Origin: JADLHS01 sp020848635
Lineage (GTDB): Bacteria; Verrucomicrobiota; Verrucomicrobiia; Limisphaerales; JADLHS01
Reading direction: 5' to 3'
DNA length: 64,000 nt
Assembly (NCBI GenBank): GCA_037044975.1
Contig: JBAOIL010000015.1
Span: forward strand, 62,001-126,000
The notes under the pieces are model-generated. The model worked only from the letters and a program-made list of their open reading frames with translations. It was not told where the DNA came from and made no database searches. How positions within the stretch are numbered: position 1 is the first letter of the stretch; the number at the start of each line of letters is the position of its first letter. The position numbers were made by a program, and so were the translations under genes. Shown here piece after piece: positions 1 to 8,433 of the stretch.

Positions 1-107
1 TCAGCCACTGGCTTATCTGGCATGGCCGGCGCCGGTGCGGCGCCCGGAAGCCCGATTGCGCGGGCTGCGAGATCGCGAAGTTATGCCCGCGCGTCGGTTT
101 GTCATAG
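1..107 (+). CDS. nth: Endonuclease III, C-terminal end (partial)
   Basis: This is the last part of a base-excision-repair glycosylase/AP lyase cut by the window edge. Reading from base 3, the 34 residues before the TAG stop at 105-107 carry the spacing C-x6-C-x2-C-x5-C (CGARKPDC, AGC, EIAKLC), the [4Fe-4S] loop that closes endonuclease III and MutY proteins. It is preceded by HGRRRC, matching the HGR-x-x-C segment of Nth. The protein ends soon after the fourth cysteine, as Nth does, whereas MutY continues with a further domain. Nothing of the helix-hairpin-helix or catalytic lysine is visible. Confidence 0.85.
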   Translation, partial: SHWLIWHGRRRCGARKPDCAGCEIAKLCPRVGLS

Positions 108-185
108 GCGTCAACCGACCAATGGTCTAGTCTTCGTCTATTGGAGAGAGATGAGACTGCTTATGTCCGCTACTGCTAAACACGC

Positions 186-878
186 GTGAATCCCGCATCC
201 GATCATGGCTGGTTGGTGGCAAACTCCGGCGTCTGCCCGCCGGCCTTCAACATGGCGTTCGATCAGGCGCTGCTCGAAGCCCTGCCGCGCCTTGGCCGAC
301 CCGTGCTGCGCTTCTACGGTTGGACCGCGCCGGCTGCCACGTTCGGTTACTTCCAAAAATTTGCCGAAGTCGAACGCGCCACGTTGCTGCGCCCGCTGAT
401 TCGCCGTCCGACCGGCGGTGGGATCGTGCCGCATGCTGCCGATTGGACCTACAGCCTGGCGTTTCCCGCCGGGCACGCGTGGCACTCGCTCCGCGCGGAG
501 GAAAGCTACCGCCGCACGCACGCCTGGATTCAAGGGGCATTTGCGATTCTCGGCGCCAAAACGGAACTCGCGGACTGCTGCAAAAAATCCGCGCCGGGCC
601 AGTGCTTCGTCGGCCACGAGAAATTCGATCTGCTTTGGCACGGGCGAAAAATCGCCGGGGCGGCGCAGCGGCGGAACCGCTTCGGCTTGTTGATTCAGGG
701 TTCGGTGCAACCCCCGCCCCTCCCGCCGACGCGCAGCGACTGGGAACGGACGATGATCGCCGCAGCGCCGCCGCCGTCCGGGTGGACGGAGTTCGCACCC
801 GACAAGCCGCTGCTCGACCGCGTGACGGAACTCTTGGCGCAGAAGTATTTACAACCCGCCTACAACCAAAAACGGTGA
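186..878 (+). CDS. Lipoate--protein ligase A family protein
   Basis: A 230-residue protein of the biotin/lipoate ligase (LplA/LipB) fold, expected to transfer lipoate or octanoate to the lipoyl domains of 2-oxoacid dehydrogenases or GcvH in the cytoplasm. The core signature RRPTGGG (about residues 72-78) is the lipoyl-AMP binding loop, and a following HEKFDLLWHGRKIAGAAQRR stretch fits the K-x-x-G-x-A-Q-R motif around the lysine. It is shorter than E. coli LplA (about 340) and lacks the accessory C-terminal domain, like LipM/LipL-type amidotransferases. The start is GTG at 186, 78 bases after nth. Whether it acts as ligase, octanoyltransferase or amidotransferase cannot be settled from sequence. 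Confidence 0.8.
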   Translation: MNPASDHGWLVANSGVCPPAFNMAFDQALLEALPRLGRPVLRFYGWTAPAATFGYFQKFAEVERATLLRPLIRRPTGGGIVPHAADWTYSLAFPAGHAWHSLRAEESYRRTHAWIQGAFAILGAKTELADCCKKSAPGQCFVGHEKFDLLWHGRKIAGAAQRRNRFGLLIQGSVQPPPLPPTRSDWERTMIAAAPPPSGWTEFAPDKPLLDRVTELLAQKYLQPAYNQKR

Positions 879-1055
879 GCGCCCGGCGGCGGCCTGTCGT
901 TGCTCCTCTCAATCGCAATCCGCCTCTCCCCCATGCCCTTCAGCCCGCTGGTCATGAGCTAAGTGAGGCAGAGATCGCTGGCGATTGGGTTGAAACCGAA
1001 AGACTTGACCGCCACTGCGTTGACACGCCGCCCGACCTCGGCTAACTCTGACGGA

Positions 1056-2252
1056 ATGAAAATCGTTATTAAGCTCGCGATTATTGGATTGCTGGCGTCC
1101 ACCTGCTCCACCCGCGCCGCCGACTGGCCGTGGTTTCGCGGACCGGATCATAACGGCATTGCAAAAGAAACCGGCTGGTCGGCCAAATGGCCAGCGGAGG
1201 GGCCGAAGCAAATTTGGAAGGCAAAAGTCGGCATCGGCTTTGCCTCGTTTTCCGTCAGTGCGGGGCGCGTTTATACCACCGGCAATGCGAAAGACACCGA
1301 TACCGTATTCTGTTTCGACGCGAACACGGGCGCGGAGGTCTGGAAGTATTCCTACCCTGCCAAGCTCGACCCCAAGTATTACGAGGGCGGTCCCAGCGCC
1401 ACGCCCACCGTGGATGGCGACCGCGTTTTCACCTTCAGTAAACGCGGCGTGATCCACTGCCTCGACGCGGCCAAAGGCACTGTGATCTGGTCGAAGAACC
1501 TGATGGAAGAATTGAAGGTGAAAATGCCAACCTGGGGTTTTGCCAGTTCCGTGCTGATTGAGGGCAATCTGGCAATCGTCAATGTCGGTTCCGCTGGGGC
1601 GGCGCTCGACAAAACGACCGGCAAGGTCGTCTGGTCCTCCGGCGCCGACGAAGCCGGCTATGCCACTGCCGTGCCCTTCGAGGCGGGCGGGCAACGCGCC
1701 GTGGCGCTCGCCATCAAGCAGGACGTCGTCGCTCTGGGGGTGAAGGATGGCAAGGAACTCTGGCGGTTTCCGTGGAAAACCGATTACGACGTCAATGCCG
1801 CCGACCCGGTTCTCGCCGGCACCAAGGTATTCGTTTCGTCCGGCTACAATCACGGCGGCGGCGTATTCGACGTGAGCGCGCAACCGGTTAAGAAGATTTG
1901 GGAAAACAAGAACATGCGCAACCAATTCAACAGCTGCGTCCTCTGGGCCGGCCACCTGTATGGCGTGGACGAGAAGGAACTGCGCTGTCTCGTGTTTGAC
2001 ACGGGCGAAGTGAAATGGTCGGAAAAATCCGTGGGCAAAGGCTCGTTGATGTTGGCGGACGGCAAACTGATCGTCCTGAGTGAAAAGGGCGAGTTGATGG
2101 TGGCGGAAATTTCAACCGAAGCTTTCAAGCCGATTTCCCGCGCGCAAGTCCTCGGCGGCAAATGCTGGACCACCCCGGTGCTGGCCAACGGGAAAATCTA
2201 TTGTCGCAACGCGGTCGGCGACGTGGTGGCGGTGGACGTGGGTGGGAAGTAA
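1056..2252 (+). CDS. PQQ-binding-like beta-propeller repeat protein, secreted
   Basis: A 398-residue exported beta-propeller protein. The ATG at 1056 gives a clean signal peptide (MKIVIKLAIIGLLAS, cleavage near TRAAD), so I prefer it to an earlier in-frame start at 963. The mature protein begins with DWPWFRGPDHNG, the usual opening of verrucomicrobial and planctomycete PQQ-like proteins. Blade motifs of the type D-x-x-T/A-G-x-x-x-W recur (DANTGAEVWKY, DAAKGTVIWSK, DKTTGKVVWSS, VKDGKELWRF, DTGEVKWSE). No dehydrogenase active site was recognised, so it is more likely a structural or binding propeller (BamB-like fold) than a quinoprotein enzyme. It stands alone and converges with rsmD. Confidence 0.85.
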   Translation: MKIVIKLAIIGLLASTCSTRAADWPWFRGPDHNGIAKETGWSAKWPAEGPKQIWKAKVGIGFASFSVSAGRVYTTGNAKDTDTVFCFDANTGAEVWKYSYPAKLDPKYYEGGPSATPTVDGDRVFTFSKRGVIHCLDAAKGTVIWSKNLMEELKVKMPTWGFASSVLIEGNLAIVNVGSAGAALDKTTGKVVWSSGADEAGYATAVPFEAGGQRAVALAIKQDVVALGVKDGKELWRFPWKTDYDVNAADPVLAGTKVFVSSGYNHGGGVFDVSAQPVKKIWENKNMRNQFNSCVLWAGHLYGVDEKELRCLVFDTGEVKWSEKSVGKGSLMLADGKLIVLSEKGELMVAEISTEAFKPISRAQVLGGKCWTTPVLANGKIYCRNAVGDVVAVDVGGK

Positions 2253-2295
2253 AGGGGCCTTGGCATTCGCAGGCCTACCGCGGTTTACTTGCAGG

Positions 2296-2317
2296 GTGGC
2301 GATTTCCAAATCGCCAC
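2296..2317. terminator. Perfect palindrome between convergent genes, candidate bidirectional terminator
   Basis: A 10-base perfect inverted repeat (GTGGCGATTT / AAATCGCCAC, two bases between arms) lies between the end of the propeller gene and the end of rsmD, touching the last base of rsmD. The position between two converging genes suggests a terminator serving both. There is no long T run, so factor-independent termination is not certain. It may also be a copy of a dispersed intergenic palindrome. Confidence 0.4.
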
Positions 2318-2892
2318 TACGGCAATTCCAAAAACCGCATCATGTTGTCGCCGTGCTTCATGACTTTGGCTTCGCTCCACCAAATGGGAATTTCCAGCGT
2401 GTCGCGGCGGGCATGACCGAGGACGAGACGTCCGCCCGGCGCGAGCAACTTGGGCAGGTTGGGATCGTCAATGAGCTGCTGCGCGAGCGAAGTCGAGCGG
2501 CGACCCACGTTCTTCTCGCCATAAGGCGGATCAGCGAGGATCAGTTCGAACGTGCGCCCGCTGGCGACGAGTTGCGGCAGCGCGGCAAAGACATCCTGCG
2601 CGCGGACTTCAAACGCGTGGGGCGGAAACTCCGGCAAGGCCGCGTTGCGCCGAATGAACTCCGCGTGTTTGTGCGACAATTCCACACAAAGGGCCGAAGC
2701 CGCGCCGCGACTCAGGCATTCGAGACTTAAAGCGCCACTGCCGGCAAACAGTTCCAACACGCTTGCCCCGACAACCCGGGCGCCCAGCGAGTTAAACACG
2801 GCCTGTTTGACGAGGTCAGGCGTAGGCCGCACGGCCAACCCCTTCGGCACTTTCAAAATCCGCCCGCCCGCTTGTCCGCCCGTGATGCGCAT
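2317..2892 (-). CDS. rsmD: 16S rRNA (guanine(966)-N2)-methyltransferase RsmD
   Basis: A 191-residue SAM-dependent methyltransferase expected to methylate G966 of 16S rRNA in the assembled 30S subunit. It starts MRITGGQAGGR, then has VRPTPDLVKQAVFNSL, which is the family signature (RPT...K.A.FN.L). Motif I is LELFAGSGALSLE (about 45-57), and motif IV DPPY (about 120-123) is the catalytic amino-methyltransferase tetrad. Length matches RsmD (about 190-200). It is on its own and not next to coaD, its common partner. Confidence 0.92.
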   Translation of the reverse strand: MRITGGQAGGRILKVPKGLAVRPTPDLVKQAVFNSLGARVVGASVLELFAGSGALSLECLSRGAASALCVELSHKHAEFIRRNAALPEFPPHAFEVRAQDVFAALPQLVASGRTFELILADPPYGEKNVGRRSTSLAQQLIDDPNLPKLLAPGGRLVLGHARRDTLEIPIWWSEAKVMKHGDNMMRFLELP

Positions 2893-2966
2893 GTTGTTTG
2901 TGGTGGGGACGCGTTGCGGCGCGTCCCAAAATTCAGGGCCACGCGGTAGCGCAGCCCGACCATTGC

Positions 2967-3743
2967 CTACTTAAGAATCTCCCCGAAGAACTGCTTCATA
3001 TCCTCCCACGAGCGTTTGTCCGCCCGCTCGTTGTATTGCGCGCCCTTCATGCTGCCATCGGCTTTCCAATCCGTAAAACTGTGAACCGCACCCCCGTATT
3101 GGATGAGCTGCCAGTCCGCGCCGCCGTCGCGCATCTCGGCCTCAAACGCCGCGAGATCCTTCGCCGGGACAAACGGATCGTCCGCGCCGTGGCACGCCAG
3201 CACCTTGCACTTGATGTTCTTGCCGTCCGCCGGCGTGGGCGAGTCGAGTCCGCCGTGAAAGCTGACCACCCCCGCGATATCGGCGCCGCTGCGCGCAAGT
3301 TCAATCACCGTCGTGCCACCGAAGCAATAACCAATGGCGGCAATCCGCCGGGCGTCCACGAGTTCACTTTTCTGAAGCACGGCAAGACCCGCGTTGACGC
3401 GGCTGCGCAGCAGGACGCGGTCAGACTTGTATTTACCGGCCTGCGCCCCGGCTTCCGCCGGCGTCAGCGGCCGAATGCCTTTGCCGTAGATGTCGGCACA
3501 GAAGGCCACGTAGCCCAGTTGGGCGAGCATCGCGGCGCGCTTAAGTTCGTAATCCGTCACCCCCTTCCACTGATGAACGATCAGCACGCCAGGCCGTTTC
3601 GTCTTCACCGCGTCGTCATAAACGAGCACGCCTTCGAGCGCACTATCGCCCTGCTTATATTCGATGGTCCGGGTCTGGACGGCGGCGCGGGCGGTCAATA
3701 AACCGGCCAGCGCGAGCAACAACGTGCACATTAGTGTTTTCAT
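2967..3743 (-). CDS. Dienelactone hydrolase family protein, exported
   Basis: A 258-residue alpha/beta hydrolase with an N-terminal signal peptide (MKTLMCTLLLALAGLLTARA). I chose the ATG at 3743 because it begins the signal peptide; an upstream in-frame ATG at 3782 would bury it. The nucleophile elbow GYCFGG places Cys140 as in dienelactone hydrolases. The other triad members are probably an Asp of HGADDPFVP (about 188) and His221 of VHSFTD. The family cleaves dienelactones and related esters, but periplasmic members of this kind have no settled substrate. The gene is monocistronic. Confidence 0.85.
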   Translation of the reverse strand: MKTLMCTLLLALAGLLTARAAVQTRTIEYKQGDSALEGVLVYDDAVKTKRPGVLIVHQWKGVTDYELKRAAMLAQLGYVAFCADIYGKGIRPLTPAEAGAQAGKYKSDRVLLRSRVNAGLAVLQKSELVDARRIAAIGYCFGGTTVIELARSGADIAGVVSFHGGLDSPTPADGKNIKCKVLACHGADDPFVPAKDLAAFEAEMRDGGADWQLIQYGGAVHSFTDWKADGSMKGAQYNERADKRSWEDMKQFFGEILK

Positions 3744-3828
3744 ATCGCCCCATTCATAGACCGCAATCAGATGGGAAGACAAAACAAATTCCGGGTGGAA
3801 GTGAATGGGTAACTGCTCTGGCTAGATT

Positions 3829-4260
3829 TCATCGCGTGTTCCTCTCAATAGTCTCCGTTATTTTCCGAACGGCGCGCACCATCTTTTCCTCCGACATCGG
3901 TGGATGCACCCCGACGACCGTGTTACTGGCTTCTTTTTGCACCATGATGGCAACGCCGAAATCTTGAGCGGACCAACCAGCCGAATTCGACGGTGGACCA
4001 AATGCCACACGCAGAAAGTCCTGAATTGGCTGATACTGCGAAGCGGGAAGCAGGATGCCAACACCGAACTCGTCCTGAACATACTGCCATTCGTCTCCAA
4101 CCGCCGGCAGACCGTCGGTGGCGAAGGGACGCCCGCCATAAGCAAGTGCGCGTTGCAGGATGAATTGCCCGGCGTCGCCACGACCTCGAACGTAGTGCTG
4201 GCTGTTGCAACTACAAAGAAATGCCAAACTACAAACAGCTAGAGAAGCGAAAATGCGCAT
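3829..4260 (-). CDS. Small predicted lipoprotein, unknown function
   Basis: A 143-residue protein with an N-terminal hydrophobic segment followed by a lipobox-like LCSC (cysteine at residue 18), so probably a lipid-anchored envelope protein. The rest is compact and soluble, with a VGDEWQYVQDEFGVGILLPASQYQPIQ-type region ending in a charged helix. No known domain is recognised. It precedes the OPT transporter gene on the opposite side of a 50-base gap and could be read independently. I cannot assign a function. Confidence 0.6.
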   Translation of the reverse strand: MRIFASLAVCSLAFLCSCNSQHYVRGRGDAGQFILQRALAYGGRPFATDGLPAVGDEWQYVQDEFGVGILLPASQYQPIQDFLRVAFGPPSNSAGWSAQDFGVAIMVQKEASNTVVGVHPPMSEEKMVRAVRKITETIERNTR

Positions 4261-4313
4261 AGTAATTGATGATGCCTAAACCAACAAAGGAATGAAAGCA
4301 GCGCATGGGCAAT

Positions 4314-6251
4314 TCAACCACCGCCGAACAGCTTCTTGATCATTTCCGCGCCGTTTTCCCAGAACACCAGCGCTACGCCCATCAACGAACCGCCGGCGAT
4401 GATGCCCGACGCGACCGGGAAGGTGTATTCTTCCGCCAGTTTCGGGCGGTTCTTCTCGAACCACCATGCGATGAGCGCGCCCATCAGGAACAGCACGCTG
4501 TAATACCAGTGAAACACCCACGCCAGCCCGAAAGCCGCCGCCGACGGCAGGAACTTTTGTCGCTTTGGAAAAATCGCTGGCAACACAGACAACACAATAC
4601 CCAGGGCGCCGCCGAAAATGATGGACCAGACCTTCACCGGTTCGAGCGCGGCGAGCCCCTTGCTCAAAGCCTTGGCAACGGCGGCCCAGGTTTGGGCGGC
4701 GGGGGCGGGAAATTGATCCGTGCCCAGCACTGACGCGTCGGGCACGAGTGCCCGGAAGGTGAACACCGTTGCCAGCGTACCAATGAAGATGCCCGCGAAC
4801 TGCGCGAGGAACTGTTTGCGGGGATTTGCGCCAAGCAGGTAGCCACTTTTCAGATCCGTCAACAAATCCGCCGCCGAGGTGGCCGCGCCAGCGGTGATGT
4901 TGGCCGCCATCAAATTCACGTTCACATTTCCGGGGCTGATAGCGCCAAAGGTCAGTTGCGTGACTTTGCCCATCGCGCCAATGGGCGTGGTGTCCGTCTC
5001 GCCGGTGACACGGCACGCCACCACGGCCAAGGCGAAAGAGAGCAGCACGGCCAGAACGCTCTGCCAGTAGGGCATGGCAAACGACTCGTGGGCCAGCCAG
5101 GCCAGCGCGATTAGTGACACCACCTGGCCGATGGCAAACCAGGTCATTGGGGTTTCGATGGCTTCGACTTCGTTAGTCGGGCCGCCCCGCGAAAACATTT
5201 TGCCAAGACTCCGGAAGGCCCGTAACGCACTGCGCCATTGCAGAACAAAACTAAGCAGCCCCGAACTCACCATGCACGCTGTGCCGAACCACAAGGTCCA
5301 TTGCACAATGTCGCGAAAACCGCTGCCGGTGATGACACCCTGCTGCTGCAACACCGGCACGAACACCGCCCAGCACAGGGTCCCGCTGATGAACATCGTG
5401 ACACAAACACGCAAGCCGGTGATGGCGCCCGCCGCCACAAATATAAAATCCCACGCGAAGGTCACCGTCCGGCCATTCCAAAGCTTGAAGCCATCCGCGC
5501 CGAGCAGCCATTTCTGGGCGTCCGTGATCAACGCCGCACTGGTGAACTTTTCCCAGTGTTTGCTTACCAATACCAGTCCCTCCGCCCAGAATTTGTCCAG
5601 CGCCGCCAGGATGCCGGCGATCCCGAGCGCCTTGGCGGCGCGCAGTCCCTTATCCCCGTGCGAATGCAGCGCCCGCAGCGTTTCCGCCGCCGCAATGCCG
5701 CTGGGGAAACGCAGCTGTTCCACATTGATCATCTGCCGCTTCATCGGCACCGCCATGGTGACCCCCAGGATGGCGAGAAAGAACACCCAGCCCAAGGTGA
5801 GGCCGAGCGGCAACGGTTGGCCGTTCAGCAGAATGAACGCGGCGAAAGCCGATATCAGCGTGCCACCGGTGGAATAACCCGCCGCACTGGCCGTGGACTG
5901 CATGCAGTTGTTTTCTAAAATCGTCATCGGCGTTTTCGCAAAACCGATTTTGTAAAACACCGTCCAGATCGCGTAAGACAGAATGCACGCCGTGATCGCG
6001 ACGCCAAACCCCCAGCCCGCCTTGAGGCCGATGTAGAGGTTGGTGAGCGAAAGCACCCCGCCCAGCAGGCTGCCCATGATGACCGCCCGCCAGGTCAGTT
6101 GCGGCATGCGGTCGCCGCGGCCGCGGTAAACCTGCTCGAACCATTGCCGCTCGATCTCCTCGGGGGTGCCCTGGAAACCGGCCAGGGGCAGCTCGTCGTG
6201 GTTGGGGTTGGATTCGGAAAGTGGCGTGGGCGGATTGACAGCTTTGGACAT
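4314..6251 (-). CDS. OPT family oligopeptide/metal-chelate transporter
   Basis: A large inner-membrane transporter of about 645 residues with some 14-16 hydrophobic segments, typical of the bacterial branch of the oligopeptide transporter (OPT/YSL) family. These move peptides or metal chelates with protons. Supporting stretches are PQLTWRAVIMGSLLGGVLSLTNLYIGLK near the N terminus, the ENNCMQSTASAAGYSTGG segment, and the internal GNVNVNLMAANITAG segment. The start is set at the ATG at 6251 (MSKAVNPPTP); an earlier in-frame start would translate a short tandem DNA repeat and give a Cys/His-rich tail unlike the family. The substrate is unknown. Confidence 0.85.
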   Translation of the reverse strand: MSKAVNPPTPLSESNPNHDELPLAGFQGTPEEIERQWFEQVYRGRGDRMPQLTWRAVIMGSLLGGVLSLTNLYIGLKAGWGFGVAITACILSYAIWTVFYKIGFAKTPMTILENNCMQSTASAAGYSTGGTLISAFAAFILLNGQPLPLGLTLGWVFFLAILGVTMAVPMKRQMINVEQLRFPSGIAAAETLRALHSHGDKGLRAAKALGIAGILAALDKFWAEGLVLVSKHWEKFTSAALITDAQKWLLGADGFKLWNGRTVTFAWDFIFVAAGAITGLRVCVTMFISGTLCWAVFVPVLQQQGVITGSGFRDIVQWTLWFGTACMVSSGLLSFVLQWRSALRAFRSLGKMFSRGGPTNEVEAIETPMTWFAIGQVVSLIALAWLAHESFAMPYWQSVLAVLLSFALAVVACRVTGETDTTPIGAMGKVTQLTFGAISPGNVNVNLMAANITAGAATSAADLLTDLKSGYLLGANPRKQFLAQFAGIFIGTLATVFTFRALVPDASVLGTDQFPAPAAQTWAAVAKALSKGLAALEPVKVWSIIFGGALGIVLSVLPAIFPKRQKFLPSAAAFGLAWVFHWYYSVLFLMGALIAWWFEKNRPKLAEEYTFPVASGIIAGGSLMGVALVFWENGAEMIKKLFGGG

Positions 6252-6288
6252 GCGGCCTTTCGTTTGGCGATTTTCCGGCGTGGCGTCA

Positions 6289-6346
6289 AGACAAGTGTGC
6301 AGACAAGTGTGCAGGCAAGTGTGCGGCGAGGGGGCGGCGAGGGGGC
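6289..6346. repeat. Short tandem repeats upstream of the OPT gene
   Basis: Three 12-base units (agacaagtgtgc twice, aggcaagtgtgc once; 6289-6324) are followed at once by two 11-base units (ggcgagggggc; 6325-6346). They lie 38-95 bases upstream of the chosen OPT start, in its leader or promoter region. Such arrays can be slipped-strand sites or binding sites, but no known operator is recognised. Confidence 0.75.
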
Positions 6347-6532
6347 GGCGGAAACGGGCAGGCAAGCTTTAGCGCGGGCTCTTAATCTTCGTTAAAATCG
6401 TCAACCGCCTCCTCCAAATTCGCGGGTCGAAACTTGCGACGGGGTTCAACCTCCAAACCGATGTCAGGTTAAGAAAAGGGGAAAGGCGACGACCGCGGGG
6501 CCGGAATTCAAAGCCAACCGCCAACGGCCTAC

Positions 6533-7333
6533 CTAGATTTTCCCGCGCGGAAGCAATGCGGGCGATCGGACTAATTGTTGGGAAATCCGGGAAGGCCCTG
6601 TTGGATCTTTAATAGATCCGGTTTTTCGGCTGGAAGTGCTGCGACGCCCTCGAACAATTCTTATCGCGGTCTTCCACTTCCAAAACTCGACATGGCCATC
6701 AACCATGGATACGGACGCGCCCGCGTGGCGTTGGGCGGGCAAATCGCCCCACTCGGTTGAAGGATATTGGCGCAAACCGATGTTACCGTCGTTGATAAAA
6801 TTGTCCGCAGCCGTGCGATTCTCCTGCTCCTCCACGAACACCAAGGCTTTCACGGGTCTGGGGTCGGTGATGCTTACGGCCCTGACGGTCCCGGCCCCGC
6901 CCAGGGCGCTGACCATCGAATAGCTCCGGGTTGTCGGATAGCGTACTGCCCCCCGGGGGACGGCCCAGCGATCCGTGGGACACACGTAAGTGGGTAAGGC
7001 GGGATTGTATTTGTACATTACGCCATTTTGAATGTTGGTGGTGGAGATGTCCTGCTGCACATCGCCGTAAACCCACGCTTCCGTCCCGGGCGGGCCGCCG
7101 AAGTAGCCGCCCGTGTTGTTCGGTGGGATTCGGTCGCCGTTGTCGTCGCAATACATGATCCAGCCAAGCTGAAGCTGTTTGATATTGTTGAAACACCGGG
7201 TTCGCTGGGCTTTGTCCTTGGCCTTGGACAAGGCCGGCAGAAGCATCGCCGCCAGGATGGCGATGATGGCAATGACCACCAGCAATTCGATCAAGGTGAA
7301 ACCCGAACTTCTGGCTAAACGTTTTTTGCTCAT
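6533..7333 (-). CDS. Prepilin-type N-terminal cleavage/methylation protein (H-X-DG type)
   Basis: A 266-residue pseudopilin-like protein. After a short basic leader comes GFTLIELLVVIAIIAILAAMLLPAL, the type IV prepilin peptidase site and transmembrane helix (Glu5 present). The middle has CFNNIKQLQLGWIMYCDDN, and the end has the H-x8-DG signature (RHAGASVSMVDGHVEFW) of the large verrucomicrobial/planctomycete family. Such proteins are processed by PilD and join surface filaments or type II secretion pseudopili. After WKWKTAI the tail is basic and unlike the family. One base further on, the frame reads ELFEGVAALPAEKPDLLKIQ and stops at 6571, a typical family end, so a one-base insertion near 6660-6670 is likely. 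Confidence 0.85.
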   Translation of the reverse strand: MSKKRLARSSGFTLIELLVVIAIIAILAAMLLPALSKAKDKAQRTRCFNNIKQLQLGWIMYCDDNGDRIPPNNTGGYFGGPPGTEAWVYGDVQQDISTTNIQNGVMYKYNPALPTYVCPTDRWAVPRGAVRYPTTRSYSMVSALGGAGTVRAVSITDPRPVKALVFVEEQENRTAADNFINDGNIGLRQYPSTEWGDLPAQRHAGASVSMVDGHVEFWKWKTAIRIVRGRRSTSSRKTGSIKDPTGPSRISQQLVRSPALLPRGKI

Positions 7334-7479
7334 TTTAATTCAAATTCAACTTGGTTCGCTTGGACGAGTTATCTTGGAAACTACTCATTTTCGATGGCCA
7401 CGTCAATTTTCCATCCTGAGGTTTTTGCTCTCACAGCCGGCAAATCACCGTCCTCCGCAAAGGGGGAAACCGGCCTTGC

Positions 7480-8409
7480 TCATTTCGGCGTCACGGGCGG
7501 ACTGGGTTTGGTTTCCGGCAGATGCTGATCGAACCAGTCGGCCATGATCTTAACTTCCTCGGGCAAGGTCAGCCAGGGATGCCCGCCGCCCTGCTTAACG
7601 ATCAGTTCAGCGGTGCCGCCGGCCGCTTTGAGGGCGGCAACCATTTTCTGCGACTGTTGCAGCGGCACCAGCGGGTCGGCATCGCCGTGGATCAGGAGAA
7701 ACGGAACCGGAGTCGCCTTTACCAGTTGTGCCGGGGAGATTTGCCGGGCGCGGTCCTGAATCTCATCCTCCGAATGGCCCTTGATCCCGTCGAGAAACAA
7801 TAAATTGCCCAGCATCTGGGAATCCGCCGGCTTGCCGTTCCAATCCAGAAAATCCGTGGGCGGAAAGAAAACGGCGACCGCCCGGACTTGCGTGCCAAGG
7901 CGTTGCACCGGTTGGGTGGCCTCGGGGTTTCCGGCCTCGGGGGTGACCGCCACCAGGCTCGCCAAGTGCCCCCCCGCCGAAGCGCCGGTGAGCCCGAGTC
8001 GGTCGGGATCAATCTTGTATTCGGACGCGTGCAGTTTGACGTAGCGGATTCCCATCTTCACATGCGTTGCCATTTCCAAACCCGTATAGCGCGTGCGCGA
8101 ACCGGGGCGGAGCGCAAACACCGTGTAACCGTGGGCGCAGAAGATCCGATATAATTGCGCCAGCGTGTGATCCCGAATCTTGCCGCGATCGGAGTACCAT
8201 GCGCCGCTGGCCACGTCCACAATGCCCAGCCCGTTGGCTTTTTCCTTGGGGGTGAAGACATCCATCAGAAGGCCCGTGCCATGCACTTCGCCGTAAACCA
8301 CGTCCATCTTTTGGTCGTAAGGCAGGGCGGAAGCATCCTGGGCCACGCCGCTGGCGGTTGCCAGAAGCGTGAGCCAGCCGGCGACTAGAGCATATTTGAT
8401 CATTTTCAT
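7480..8409 (-). CDS. Alpha/beta hydrolase (esterase), exported
   Basis: A 309-residue secreted esterase of the BD-FAE/acetyl-esterase type. It has a signal peptide (MKMIKYALVAGWLTLLATASGVAQ), nucleophile elbow GASAGG (Ser144), probable acid Asp245 in HGDADPLVP and His277 in GGGHPW, followed by an amphipathic end. It is the last gene of a tight minus-strand run: 24 bases after the paralogue at 8434-9360 and behind the C45-type peptidase gene. Likely works on acyl or carbohydrate esters in the periplasm; the substrate is inferred only from the family. Confidence 0.85.
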   Translation of the reverse strand: MKMIKYALVAGWLTLLATASGVAQDASALPYDQKMDVVYGEVHGTGLLMDVFTPKEKANGLGIVDVASGAWYSDRGKIRDHTLAQLYRIFCAHGYTVFALRPGSRTRYTGLEMATHVKMGIRYVKLHASEYKIDPDRLGLTGASAGGHLASLVAVTPEAGNPEATQPVQRLGTQVRAVAVFFPPTDFLDWNGKPADSQMLGNLLFLDGIKGHSEDEIQDRARQISPAQLVKATPVPFLLIHGDADPLVPLQQSQKMVAALKAAGGTAELIVKQGGGHPWLTLPEEVKIMADWFDQHLPETKPSPPVTPK

Positions 8410-8433
8410 AATGAATTCGAAGTGGTTGGGCGA

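Noticed and set aside
6366..6532. Search for a promoter or RNA element between the OPT and prepilin genes
   Set aside because: No consistent boxes or conserved fold were recognised.
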